DNA from: Juglans regia
Lineage: Eukaryota; Streptophyta; Magnoliopsida; Fagales; Juglandaceae
Length of the DNA stretch: 64,000 nt
Direction: 5' to 3'
NCBI RefSeq assembly: GCF_001411555.2
Contig: NC_049901.1
Location: forward strand, 41,138,964-41,202,963
Positions 35,636 to 48,133 of the stretch are shown here, piece after piece (position 1 is the stretch's first letter; each line of letters starts with the position of its first letter). A model generated the notes under the pieces. The model had not been told where the DNA came from. It did no database searches and worked only from the letters and a program-made list of their open reading frames with translations. Made by a program: the position numbers and the translations under genes.

Positions 35636-35861
35636 GCTAATGAGAGAGAAAGAGATTGAGGATAAAAAGAGACCTGATGAGAAAGAGATCTAGGAGTGAG
35701 CGAGTTGATGAGAGAGAGAGAGAGTTGATGAGAGAGGGAGAGAACTTATGAGAGAGAGACTCGAGCTAATGAGAGAGAGAGTTGATGAGAGAGAGAGAGA
35801 GAGCTTGATGAGAGAGAGACCTGATGAGAGAGAGAGCGGCCCGAGCTGATGAGAGAGAGAA
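35636..35861 (+). repeat. GA-rich minisatellite-like array
   Basis: About nine irregular copies of a unit of roughly 17-30 bp built around (G/C)(T/A)TGATGAGAGAGAGA, with variants ACTTATGAGAG and GCTAATGAGAG. Unit lengths differ because the (GA)n part expands and contracts. Non-coding. Confidence 0.8.
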
Positions 35862-36644
35862 CATTTAAAAGAAATAAAAAAAAGTACATTTAGATAAAGA
35901 AAAATATATATGTGTGTGTGCTACAAATCAGCCGTGAACAATGGCTAATCCGTGGCACAGCTCAACAGGTATATATCCACCCTGGTTAAAAAGACTCGTC
36001 AAGGGACCTACACTCTGGTTTTGTCTCTAAAAATTAAATTTGTTATTGTGATCAACTTGTTAACTTTTTATTTTTATTTTTCTTTAATTTAATTTTTTTT
36101 TTATGTTTTTGTTTAAGATATTATTATTATATTTTACATCATGATATTGTATATTACTAAATTTATGGATCATGATATTGTATGGTAAGAACGTTGAAAA
36201 ACATGCCTTTTAGATAAAAATCTCTTCAAATTCTTATACGTTTATTAAGGGTTTTGTGAGAGAGAAATAGATATATAAATTGGATTTTATAATATTTATT
36301 AAACATTTAATATTATCTAAAATATTCATATAAACAATAATAAATATTATACGACTCACTTTATATATTTATCTTTCTCTCTTGAATCACTCAAATTCGG
36401 ACAAAAATCTCGAAAATATCTTAGAAGTAAAGGGTTTTGCAAGTTTTCCCTTACCCTAATTTATGGAGTCGACACACCTAGCTAGCTATATATATGTTAG
36501 TTAAAGGCCGGGATCACAAGGCCGGTTTAAAAGGAGGACTTCTTTACCAATTTCCTATCCAAGTTTGCAGAACACAACCAATTAAGCTGCTGCCACAATG
36601 GCTTGAGTTAGATGTTAAAAAAAAACAAAGAAAAGCAAAACACG

Positions 36645-36678
<34 letters not shown>

Positions 36679-37245
36679 GTGTGTTATATATAACAGATAA
36701 AGCTGAATGCCGAATGGCACAATTCAATGACAAGGGCCAGTACTACTCTGTTAAACAGTATAACACCAAAAGGGAACAAGCACGCACTCGTATTCTAACT
36801 TCTGCAGAAACGACTCTGCTCACTAACACATCATGCATGGGGAAACTAATAATATTCACTACATGCAAGTAAATGAATTGCTTCTAAACTGAAAGTTTAA
36901 CTTTTCCCAGTAGTACTAGTACTACTTATTATAACCGTGCTTGTGCATCATGCATGCATCCTTGTAATCTTCTGCAGATATGACTACGACATGCCATATC
37001 CAAGAGCCCCCACTGCTCAGGCTTGCCGTGTGTTATAAGTAGATATTGTTTGAATTCGATCTATTATGTGATAGAAGTATTAAATTCAAACTCATAAAAT
37101 TTAAGGTCACATATAATATACGTGACTTCTTGTAGTATGTAAGATTAATTGTATTTGCAAGACCGATCTAACATAATACCACAACAAGCTACATGAGTTT
37201 ATAAATTTAAACTTTTGAGTTCTCTAATTTGTGAAGTACTAAACG
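35862..37245. other. intergenic, AT-rich
   Basis: Contains an AT microsatellite at about 36647-36676. No exon-like frame with a known domain. Confidence 0.4.
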
Positions 37246-37254
37246 TTTCTTATT

Positions 37255-37443
37255 TGAGAAATGTTTTAGCAACAAAGATATCCCACAAAACTAAATCTAC
37301 AAACTAATGTGAATTGATGTGATATCACTTTTGTTAGATTGCTAAGCTATTTTTATTGTAAAGTAGATCTAACGTATCATATAATAAAACCACGTCAGTT
37401 TATGAATTTAGTTTTGTGAAATCTATTTGTGTCTGTAGTTCTC
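37255..37443. mobile_element. palindromic MITE, family 1, 9-bp target duplication
   Basis: 189 bp flanked by perfect 9-bp repeats TTTCTTATT (37246-37254 and 37444-37452). Left arm CACAAAACTAAATCTACAAAC and the complemented right arm CACAAAACTAAATTCATAAAC form a long stem. A 9-bp duplication suggests a Mutator-like (MULE) transposase as the mobilising source. Confidence 0.8.
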
Positions 37444-37581
37444 TTTCTTATTTTATAATATTGGCTTGACTACTCCCCTCTCCAAAACAACCATTAAAAA
37501 TCCCAGTGAAATAAGTGCACGCACCAAGTACTGCTATGCTGGTGTTTTACCGGCCTAACTAAAAAATGATATTTTATCTTT

Positions 37582-37760
37582 GAGTACTGCTACATCTATA
37601 AAAGAATTACACAAAAGAATTTCATAAATTAACATTATTTCATCTGATCTGTTAGATTTATTTTATAATAAAAATAACTTTACAATATAACGAACTACAT
37701 AAAACAACATCAGTTTGTGAGATTGTTTTGTATAATCTGTTTGTGGCTAAAGTATTTTCC
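37582..37760. mobile_element. palindromic MITE, family 1, 9-bp target duplication
   Basis: 179 bp flanked by perfect 9-bp repeats TTTATCTTT (37573-37581 and 37761-37769). Left end GAGTACTGCTACA; complemented right end GGAAAATACTTTAGCC. Its arms resemble those of the copy 140 bp to the left. Confidence 0.8.
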
Positions 37761-37769
37761 TTTATCTTT

Positions 37770-38292
37770 ACTAATGTAGACATGTGAGTATCTGCAGTAA
37801 ATTAACCTCACATCATCATATCGTGCATATATATCTAATTAATTAACGGCCTTCTTAGTTAGTCAAAATTACGTACGATGGTTCTTTTTGAAAAGGTGAA
37901 TATTAATTAATGTTTATATATGTTGCTATTCATGTTTGTTTCCCTAATTTACACATTTTGGATAACTATATAACGTGCATGAGTACTTAAGGTTCAATTA
38001 ATTTATCTAGAATCCTGCAAAGTATACCGAGAAATGAAACGAGGTCGGACCAATTATATGATCCATTGAGGTAATTTTGGTTAAAAACAAAAAATTAAAA
38101 TCAAAAACAAATTCTTTCCTAAACTCATGCATGCAAGTAATCGAACGGCCAACTTCACGCATCTTTTACCTTAAGGAAGTCTTCACAATTACTTGTTAGA
38201 TTTATATTAACGGCCTACATCATGCTCACTCATCATGCAGATTCCCTTCTTACTTCTGCTATCGAGTTCTCCATGATATCTAGGAGGTGTAG

Positions 38293-38325
<33 letters not shown>

Positions 38326-41325
38326 GTCGATATAGGGTTAAATTAAAACTGATGGGTGGGGGCTGGAGATAGAAAATTGAAGTACAATTAAACCAAGTAG
38401 ATAGAGATATATAAAAGTAACCTAAATAATTAATTTGCAAGGTTTACAGCTTGTTTCGGGTCCAGTACTTGGTGCTGATGAATCAGTAACTGGCCGGGAA
38501 AGTACTGCGTGCGTGCATGCATGCATGCATGTAGATATGTACAAAATAAAGATTGTACGTATACTGATGCAACATATTCACGGAAATATATAAGTTTAAG
38601 CTCCAGTTGTTTCTTTCAACAGGAAATATATGCAGCTTTCTCAACTCTACCAAAGCTGTAGACATTCCTAGCTACATGCATCATGTGAACAATGGTAGCT
38701 AGCTAGCTAGCTGCTGACATCATGTACACATTTTCCATTTTTTTTAGGGTCTTTTCTTTCTTTCTTGGGACGAAAATACTTGCTATAAAATAACAAAACC
38801 AATAATTAATTAGTTATGTTTTCTTTTCAAAACTCTCTCAAGCAGAGGCTGCAAATTATAAAGAAAAAAAAAAATCTATTTATAAGCTTTATTTTTTATA
38901 TGAAAAATGCTACTAGTCTCACAGACAGTTGGGTCCTGATTGAGTGTCAATATTTTCTTTTACTTATGATTAATTAAGAAGTTCTTTTAATGATGTCGTA
39001 ATGTTTTTTAAAATGTGTAAGGATATAAAAAATGAATAAAAACAATTTTTGCCCTTATCGGGACCCTTCTCGTGCTAGCACTACTCTTTTTACCTATCCA
39101 ACACATCGCTGATATGAAAAATTATGCTAAAAGATTATTGGTGTTTTGACCACTATAAATGGTATGCTAACACACCAATTTATGTGTAGCAAAATCCAAT
39201 TATAAAATAAGATACATGTATATGTCATGTACTAGCTATCTTGGATAAAATAAATGATATAAGCAATAAAATCATGTTACGCAACGGTACTTAATTAAGA
39301 TAGAGGTGGAAATTTTTGAGGATATATATAGCATAAATAATAAAATCTACAATATCTTCTCATCGATTTAAGTTTTTATGATAAGTATTAATGATTTCAC
39401 AGAAAGTTTGTAGTAAAAATGTTTAGCAAAAATTAAATTTATGCTCTAAGTGTAGGTACACGGATGATATTCAATTCGTCATGGTGTGATCACAAGCTAG
39501 CCTATATTACTTTGACTAATTTGAACGTTGGATTGACATGATGATTAATGCCTTTTCCAAAACCTTGATTTTCCAAAACCATCATCATCCAAATTATTCG
39601 GGAAATATTGATTGGTAATTCTTAGAAATGTCGAATTACTACATGATATAAGTACTTATAGTACTCTCAATCTACTGCATGCGCTAGATTGATCATTTTA
39701 TATCATTAAAATCCCGGTAATTATATATATAAGAATTTTGATAATATGACATTATGTAATGATAAGACAAGAACATTGCATCAATATTTCGTGATTACAA
39801 GATGTTCTTTAGCATAATCGTAGAGGATCAACAACTATATCACGAGATATATATATATATATATATATTTATATATGAGCTTAGAAGCTTTTTTCACATC
39901 ATTAACTGATGAATATTTTGAGACCAAAACATATTAAAAAGGCCGTAAGAGTAGTGCTACGACTATAAAAAAATATTTCATAAAATTAAATTTATAAACT
40001 AACGTAACTTAATTCATGCGATATATTAGATCAATTTTATAATAAAATAATAAAGACATATAATATTAAGTAATGAAAATAGGTAATAGGTTAATGGATT
40101 TAATTATAATTAAACAATAAGTTAATTAGATGTGAAGCTTATTATAAAATTTAAAGTCAGAAAGTATCAATATTCTTCTATATATTTTAAAGTTTTAAAT
40201 TATGGATTTACAAGCTGGACATGATGCATACTCTTCTTTCCTCCAACTCAGGTACGCCTACAGTTGTGGTATACGCATTTTTCATAGGAATATGCAAATA
40301 AAGGATGCTTCTCGACAAGATTGGATTTAATTTCAGACATAAAGATATAGCTGAGAGGAAAAAGGAAGTAGACGACAAGTTTTTTGTGGGAGAAATTAAA
40401 AGTACAATTTTTATTATTAAATGTTGGCCCATTTTTTTGAATTTGGTAGGGACTTGGGCTACACATACGCCACTCGATGGATGATGGCCAATGGACACTC
40501 CGGTCTACTCCTGTATGTGATTCTGTAAAAGATGTCAACTCCACCGAAAAACAAAACAAATGAAAAATACGCGTGCATGCAAGCACGAAATGACGGATGT
40601 GACTCGTAAATTTGTCCAGTTTTGATGCTTTTTTTTATTTATTTTTAGGTGAAATGTCGACTTCACTTCTCCCATGGCGCTGCCGGTTTCGTGTCCTAAA
40701 TCATTAATAATGTTGTGTTCTACCCACGGAAATAATTCACAAGGATATGAAAATATCATACACTAAAAATTAAGAATTAAAAATTAAGGGAAATAATATT
40801 TACAAATTATGAGTACGTAAGCGTCGTATAATACAGAATTTATATGGAAAAAAAATTAATTTTATAATAATAAATTGACTATATGACACTTATATATTTT
40901 ACAATTATATGTAATATTATTAAAAAATAATAACAAATTAATTAAAGATACGGAGGAAAATCCAACTGGATGGATGGATGGATACTTCCGATCATGCCTG
41001 CGAGATACATGTGAGAATGGTTCTCTTACAAGCTGGAGATTCTCTTGTCGAGAATAGTTCACTTATCTCTTCTTCTTCTTCTTCTTTTTTTCATTCTCAG
41101 TGAAAATATTATAACACTAGAATAAACAGTACATACATAGTTTATGGGGATTTATCTCACTTTACAATAGAATCAAGTACTTAAATACATTATCTTATTA
41201 TATAAACATTGACTGACTTGATCATTCTTTGAGTTGCTAGCTCATGAGCTATTGAGTTTGCTTCTCTATGAAATTCACTTGAAGTGTCAACTTGTATTTT
41301 TTTCAAGATCTCTTATATTAATCAG
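37770..41325. other. intergenic, AT-rich, with MITE remnants
   Basis: No gene seen. Contains an AT run at 38299-38324. A possible MITE lies at about 38900-39095, with ends ATGCTACTAGTCTCAC and, complemented, AGTAGTGCTAGCACGAG. A half copy of MITE family 1 lies at about 39952-40050. Two overlapping minus-strand open frames at 40208-40586 have no recognisable domain. Confidence 0.4.
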
Positions 41326-41556
41326 GAGTGGTTTAGACTTAGAGATGATTTAGATTCAGAAATGAGTTGAAATAAGTTGAGATGGTTTGTGAATAGTAGA
41401 ATAAAAGTTGAATTATTTATTATATTTTATATAGGAATTTAAAAAAATTGTTTTAGAACTTGAAAAAATTGAATTGTTTATTATAATATTTTATGTGAGA
41501 ATTTAAAAAAATTGTAATGATGAGATGAAATGAATTTTGAATTCAAACGGGTCCAA
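41326..41556. mobile_element. CTCAACTCA-type MITE copy, partly duplicated inside
   Basis: Runs from GGTTTAGACTTAGAGATG to GAATTCAAACGGGTCC. An internal segment TTGAATT(A/G)TTTATTATA occurs twice (about 41409 and 41470), giving a tandem internal duplication. Ends approximate. Confidence 0.5.
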
Positions 41557-42020
41557 ATATAAAAGTTGTTTTAAAGATGTAAAAGCATCTAGTTTCATCC
41601 CCTTAAAAAATAATGATGAAGCTGAGACTCAAGTCGTTAGCCAATTTACATTAGGCTACCACAGTATTCCAAAATGGTTCCCCTCCCCCTCTCCCTCTCT
41701 ATGGGATTAAGCAACCTATATATGTTGTGCACGCCAAAAATGAGAGAGAAAAAATAAGTATTAATCATTCCATTAATCATAATATTTTTTTTTAATATTA
41801 GAATTTTTTTAAGAGTTATTATGTTTTCAAATGATATCCACATCATTTATAAGATTTGATTGGTAAAATTTAAAATTATCTTTTAAATTAAATTATATCG
41901 TATAAGCATAATATAATGGTACATGACTTGTTTAAATAAAAAAAAACTCACACTATAATTCTCAATTATCTTTCATTTTATTAAAAAATTCTACTCATTA
42001 CCTTGATCACAACACACACA

Positions 42021-42056
<36 letters not shown>

Positions 42057-43024
42057 CAAATATATAGTGTATGAATGATAGGTAGAAAAATTTAATTAGT
42101 TTAAAATAAATAAAATAAAATAAAAATAATATATAATATATAAAAATGATGAGTAACAAAAATTTTTTTTAAAATCATCTAAAATTTTTTTACCGTTAGA
42201 ATTAAATTGATATTTATTTTTATAATTTATTGGATGTGACAAAAGGAGCGCATTAATTTGAGCGGTGAAAATTTAATTTTCAGAAAAAGGGGGAAAAAAG
42301 GGGAAAAAAAAAAAAAAAGTGTTTGCTGCACAATGAATCAGACGGCAGATATCAATGCCAGATCAAATGAAGCCGAAACAACACCGTACAAACCCAGAGA
42401 AAACAAACTGTTGCAACAGGTGGTGATGAGATAGACCTGACCATAACGGGTCATATATAAATTTCTGGACATTTATAATTAATATTACTTTTGTGGGCCC
42501 CTTTATGTGCAGAATGAGCCCCACAGACCAACGCTATTTACACAACCACCCCCACCACCTCATTTAAGGCCCACAACACTCACAAAATTATTAATAATTC
42601 TCTCTCTCTCTCTCTCTCTCCTTTTTAAAAAATAAATAAATTACTTTCTACTTTTTCTTGTCACAGCAGAAAAATATTTTGCTTTATTTTCTTTTTGGGT
42701 CACGATCCTTAACGTTATCCTACTTTCATATTACAGGATAGAGTGTCAAAGAGCGGGTTTAGTTATATAAAATTAAATTAAATTATTTTATATAATTATT
42801 ATATTTGTTAAAATTTTTTATATAAAATATAATAAATAATTTAATTTTTTTAAATATTAAAATAAAAATTATATTATAATAATATTTTATTCAATTTTTA
42901 ACAAAATATCTCACCTTATTTTATCTAAATTGTGTAATCAAACGAGAACTTAGAAATATTATTGTTCATCTAAAATTTTATTATTTTTAATGGCACGGAA
43001 TTACAACATGAGCTTGTATATTAT
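41557..43024. other. intergenic, AT-rich
   Basis: Includes a family 4 MITE remnant (about 41822-41910), AT and CT microsatellites (42026-42052 and 42601-42620), and a decayed CTCAACTCA-type MITE (about 42750-42965). No gene. Confidence 0.4.
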
Positions 43025-43098
43025 TATCACAGATGAGCTGAGCAATATTGTAATGAATAGTAGAATTAGTTAGTTACAGTTAATTACTTAGTTACGTA
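43025..43098 (+). mobile_element. older copia element B: left piece of its 5' LTR
   Basis: Aligns with the start of the 3' LTR at 50975 (TATCA-AGATGAGCT, then GCAATATTGTAA and TAGAATTAGTTAGTTAC). It is cut off at ACGTA (43094-43098) by insertion of the younger element, and the LTR resumes at 47997. Confidence 0.85.
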
Positions 43099-43357
43099 TG
43101 TTAAGATTGATATCAAGAAAATACCAAAAATATGCAGAGCATAGAAGAAGTTCTGTATTACTTCATTAACTTGTCTTTACATCAAAACATAGAATGCTTT
43201 TATACACTCAATATCATAGGCGGGAAAAGAAAGAAAGGAAATATTTCAAATACCTAAGTAACAGAACTAATATAACTCTGTTACTAAAAATGTAACTTAC
43301 TAAAAACAGAAATAACAAAAACCTAACAGAAACTAATGAAGAATACTATTTCTAATA
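43099..43357 (-). repeat. 3' LTR of copia element A
   Basis: 259 bp. Differs from the 5' LTR at two sites: ATCAAAACATAG versus ATCAAAGCATAG, and AACAAAAACC versus AACAGAAACC. Confidence 0.95.
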
Positions 43358-43365
43358 CCCCCTCT

Positions 43366-46300
43366 TCAAGCTGGAGCATGTATGTTGATAAGGCCCAGCT
43401 TGGATACAAGATCAGAAAACAAAGGAAATCCTAATGGTTTAGTAAAACAATCTGCCAGTTGATGATGAGAGGAAACATGAAAGAGCTTCACAATTTCTGC
43501 TTGGACTTTGTCACGAACAAAGTGACAATCTATTTCTATGTGCTTTGTTCTTTCATGAAACATAGGATTAGTGGCAATATGAATGGCAGCCTTGTTGTCA
43601 CAATAGAGAGCAACAGCTTGAGAGTGAGTAACTTGTAAATCATGGAGCAAAGAGAGTAACCACACAAGCTCACAAACTGTGTTAGCTATGGCCCGATATT
43701 CAGATTCAGCAGAGGATCTGGAAACTGTGCATTGCTTCTTGGATTTCCATGAAATGAGAGAAGTGCCAAGAAAAATACAAAAACCTGTTATAGATCTTCG
43801 AGTGTCCTGACAGCCAGCCCAATCTGAGTCAGCAAAAGCAGTCAATTGAAGATTGGAGCTAGTAGAAAAAAATAATCCTTTGCTAGGAGAATTTTTAATG
43901 TATTGTAAAATTCTCTGAGCAGCATGAAGGTGAGGGAGTCGAGGAGAGTCCATGAATTGACTAAAGGTGTGGACTGCAAAAGTGATGTCTGGCCGTGTGA
44001 TAGTAAGGTAAAGAAGTCTGCCCACTAATCTCCTATAAGCCTTAGGATCTTCCAAAAGAGCACTATCAACCCGAGAGAGCTTGAGGTGTTGTTCCATGGG
44101 AGTTTTAACAGGTTTAGAACCCATGAATCCAGTATCTGATAAAATCTCTAAGGCATATTTCCTTTGAGATAAAGATATACCAGAATTATTCCTTGCAACT
44201 TCCAAACCCAAAAAATACTTCAAGGATCCAAGATCCTTAAGCTTGAATTTCTGATCAAGGAATGTTTTGAAGTTATTTACAGCTTCTATATCATTGCTAG
44301 TAATGAGGATGTCATCCACATATACTAGTACAGCAATGAAACTAGTGCCTTGCAATCGTGTAAAAAGAGAGTAATCTGTTTTGGATTGTTTAAAACCAAG
44401 ATCAAGAATGGTAGAAGAAAACTTAGCAAACCATTGTCTTGAAGCTTGCTTTAAACCATACAAGGACTTGTTCAACCTACAAACTCTTGTATCATTTTTA
44501 TCACCAAAACCAGGAGGCAAGGACATGTAGACTTCTTCCAACAAATCTCCATGTAGAAAGGCATTGTTGACATCCAATTGGATTAAATGCCAACCTTTTG
44601 CAGCTGCTATGGATAGAAGACACTTGACAGTAACCATTTTGGCAACTGGACAGAAAGTGTCAAAGTAATCCACTCCTTCTTGTTGTGTGAAACCCTTAGC
44701 AACCAATCTTGCTTTATACCTCTCGAGTGTTCCATCAGATTTTAGTTTTACTCGATAAACCCATTTGCATCCAATTGGGCTCTTTCCATGGGGAAGATTA
44801 GTTAATGTCCAAGTGTTATTGTTTTCTAAGGCTTGAATTTCTTCAGCCATAGCAATTCTCCAATGAGGAATTTTAACAGCTTGATGATAAAACTTGGGTT
44901 CAACATATGTTGAAAGAGCTAATGTGAAGACTTTGTGTTTAGATGACAAATGAGAATAACCAATGAAATGAGAAAGTGGATATTGCTTACTTGATGAAGA
45001 ACCAGAATCCCCAGTTGAAGATGAGGAAGAGCAAGCCTGTGAGGATGCCAAATGGTAATGAAAATCTTACAAATAACCAGGTGGTTTATGTACTCGAGAA
45101 GATCTTCTAGGAAGAGAGTGATTTTGTAAAGGTGTGGATTGATTAGGAACAGGTTCTGTATGAGTTGGTTCTGAATGGATAGGTTCTGAAATGATGGATT
45201 CTTAATGGGTAGTTTCTGTAGAATCAGGTAGAGATGAACTTACTGGAATGGATGGAAAAGAAATATGTTGATCAAGAATAGGTGTTGGAAGGACATGAGA
45301 AGGTTGTGGTAAGGCACTCAGATTTTGATTTAATGACTTAAAGGGAAAGATGTGTTCATGAAAAACAACATCTCGGGATACAAAAACAGTGTGACTATCA
45401 AGGTCATAGAGTTTATATCCTTTAATTGCAAGAGGATAGCCAATGAAAATACATCTTCTAGCTCGAGGAGCAAACTTGGATCGATTATGAGCTAGTGTAG
45501 ATGCATAACAAAGGGAGCCAAACACTTTAAGGTGAAGGTATGAGGGTGGCCTTTTGAAAAGTAATTCATATGATGTTTTGTTTGCTAACAAGGGAGAAGG
45601 AATCCTGTTAATGAGATACACTGCTGTAAGAATGCAGTCAGACCAGAAAACTAAGGGAAGACTTGACTGAAAAAGGAGGGCACGAGCAACATTGAGAATG
45701 TGTTGGTGTTTCCTCTCAACTACTGAATTTTGTTGAGGGGTAGCCACACATGATAACTGGTGAATTATGCCTTTAGAAGAAAAAAAATGAGGTATAGCAA
45801 ATTCAATGCCATTGTCTGTCCTTATAGTTTTAATGGAAGAATCAAATTGATTGGCAACCATATGAATAAAATTCTGCAATAGCATTCGAGTGTCAGATTT
45901 TGACTTCATCAAATAAACCCAAGTACTTCTAGAAAAGTCATCTACAATGGTTAAGAAGTACTTAAAACCATCCAATGACTGAAACTGAAAGGGGCCCCAT
46001 ATATCACAGTGAACAAGTTGAAAAGGGGATGAAGAAATGTGTGCACTGTGAGAAGGAAATGGCAATCTCTTGTGTTTAGCAAGTGGACAAATTGAACATG
46101 GAATGTCATTATTTATGGAAGCAGTAGGTACAATAGAAGACAACAACTTCATTCGAGAAAAGGATGGATGACCCAACCTTTTATGCCAAATATCAAACTC
46201 AGAATGATTAGAGTGTGAAACAAAAGCAGAATTGAAATTTGAATTACAATGAAGAGTAACATGATCATCTGATTTTTGCAGTATGTATAATCCTCCTTTG

Positions 46301-47703
46301 GCTTTACCCTTCCCAATCATTCTCCAATGGGTGAAGTCCTGTATATAGCAAGCATTACCAGAAAATATAAAGCAACAAGATGTTGATTTGGTTAGTTGGC
46401 TAACAGAAAGAAGATTGAATTGAAAGGAAGGTACGCATAGAACATTGTGTAAAATGAGTTGTGGAGATAGGTGAATGGATCCAATATGTGTGACTAGTGC
46501 AGAAATGCCATTGGGCATTTTGACAAATGAGTTATGTGTGGAATGAAAAGAAGTGAAAAAAGAAGTGGAATGGACCATATGATCCGTGGCACCAGTGTCT
46601 ATGATCCAATCATCTGAAGTAATGTGTATAGGCAATGCTGTTTTAATGGAAAAAACAGAAGAAAATTTACCCGAAAGATGGTCAACTGAAGAAATCACAT
46701 TGGCTATCTGAGACACATGTGATTCAGAATTTAAAAGAGCTATAAGCTGTTGGCATTGCTGTGATGTGAGTGGAAATGAAGAGGTAGAATCACAAGCAAC
46801 TTGATGAGCTGAAGATGATGTAGTGGAATATTTTCCTTTGGAGCGATATCCAGGAGGATATCCATGTAACTTGAAGCATTTTTCAATTGTATGCCCAGGA
46901 ACAGAGCAATGGGAGCAAATAGGTCTATCTTTGCGAGTGGAAGGTTTGATCTAATGAGGCTGTTTTGCTGTTGATGAGAGTGCAGCAGAGGGAATGTGAG
47001 GAACAAGAGGTGATCCAATGTCTCTCTGACGCTCTTCTTGAAGAACAAGAGAGAAAACCTTGTTCATAGGAGGAAGTGGATCAATCAAAAGGATTTGACC
47101 ACGCACTTGAGAGAATGAGTCATTGAGCCCCATCAAGAAATGCATAACATAGTCTTGCTGATGCATGGCCATTAGTGTACGCAGACCTCCACATGAACAT
47201 ACATGTAAGGGTCTATAGTTCATCAATTCATCCCATAAACCTTTCATTTGAGTGAAATATGCACTGACAGAGAGATCATTCTGCATAAGAGAAGCGATAG
47301 ACTTCTGTAATTGAAAGATCCGAGGACCATTACCTTGAGAAAAACGTTCTTGAAGATCAGACCAAACGTCATTTGCAGATTCAACATATATGACATTGGC
47401 AGCAATTTCTTTAGAAAGAGAATTAAGAAGCCAAGATAAGATCATGTTATTGCATCTGGTCCAGCTATGAAAAAAAGGAGAAGTAACTGCTGGTTTGGTG
47501 ATAGAGCCATTAACGAAACCAATTTTGTTCTTGGCAGTGAGGGCCATTAACAGGGATCTACGCCAAGTATGGTAGTTGTCACCAATGAGAACTTGAGTAA
47601 CAAGAATAGATCCTGGACTATCTCCATGGTGAAGATAGTAAGGACTGGAGGAATCAGAAGAAGGATCAGGTGAAGGAGGTGCTACTGCAAAAGAATCAGT
47701 CAT
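43366..47703 (-). pseudogene. gag-pol polyprotein of copia element A, three in-frame stops
   Basis: One continuous frame of 1446 codons from ATG at 47703 to TGA at 43366, with domains in the copia order. Gag comes first (GDNYHTWRRSLLMAL, about residues 50-65), then a CCHC zinc knuckle (C263, C266, H271, C276). Protease has DTGA at 369-372. Integrase has the zinc-binding residues H507, H512, C536, C539 and catalytic D567, D630, E663. Reverse transcriptase has YVDD at 1128-1131. RNase H has SDWAG and SAESEYRA. There are no frameshifts, but stops occur at codon 251 (TAG, 46951-46953, just before the zinc knuckle), codon 834 (TAA, 45202-45204) and codon 879 (TAA, 45067-45069, between integrase and reverse transcriptase). 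With these the copy cannot make a full polyprotein, so it should be non-autonomous unless read through. Gag style resembles the Ale/Retrofit lineage, which is a tentative placement. Confidence 0.92.
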
Positions 47704-47737
47704 TGCGCGCGGAAATATATTTTTCAAACTGATACCA

Positions 47738-47996
47738 TGTTAAGATTGATATCAAGAAAATACCAAAAATATGCAGAGCATAGAAGAAGTTCTGTATTAC
47801 TTCATTAACTTGTCTTTACATCAAAGCATAGAATGCTTTTATACACTCAATATCATAGGCGGGAAAAGAAAGAAAGGAAATATTTCAAATACCTAAGTAA
47901 CAGAACTAATATAACTCTGTTACTAAAAATGTAACTTACTAAAAACAGAAATAACAGAAACCTAACAGAAACTAATGAAGAATACTATTTCTAATA
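47738..47996 (-). repeat. 5' LTR of copia element A
   Basis: 259 bp, 257 positions identical to the 3' LTR by eye. Followed on the minus strand by the tRNA-Met-type primer-binding site. Confidence 0.95.
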
Positions 47997-48133
47997 ACGT
48001 ACTCATCATCTTAGTTACTCTAGTTACTTACTTTACCTTTTGTATAAATACTAAACAGTATATTCGTGTAAAGAGACTTTTCATATATAGAATCAGAAAC
48101 TTTTCTTCAATCTTTCCAAGATTTGCTGCTTCA
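47997..48133 (+). repeat. older copia element B: right piece of its 5' LTR
   Basis: Continues the LTR split at 43098 and aligns with 51036-51160, including TACTTTACCTTTTGTATAAATA (TATA region) and CTTTTCATATATAGAATCAG. Ends GCTGCTTCA, where the 3' LTR has GCTTCA. The primer-binding site TGGTATCAGAG follows at 48134. Confidence 0.85.

Larger units (their letters stand above)
43099..47996 (-). mobile_element. young Ty1/copia LTR retrotransposon A (nested, near complete)
   Basis: 4898 bp, transcribed on the minus strand. It has two 259-bp LTRs (43099-43357 and 47738-47996) and is flanked by the 5-bp duplication ACGTA (43094-43098 and 47997-48001). In the element's own orientation the LTR starts TATTAG and ends TTAACA, so its termini are TA..CA rather than TG..CA. 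The primer-binding site TGGTATCAG (complement of 47729-47737) directly follows the 5' LTR and matches initiator methionine tRNA. The polypurine tract AAGAGGGGG (complement of 43358-43366) precedes the 3' LTR. I count two differences between the LTRs, so insertion was recent. It lies inside the 5' LTR of an older copia element in the opposite orientation. Confidence 0.95.

Noticed and set aside
40208..40759. Three overlapping minus-strand frames of 74-112 residues
   Set aside because: They overlap each other in different frames with no recognisable motif; probably chance openness.
46740..47048. 102-residue minus-strand frame overlapping copia gag
   Set aside because: It is in a different frame from the polyprotein. 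The zinc-knuckle region reads correctly in the main frame once the single TAG is recognised, so no frameshift or separate gene is needed.
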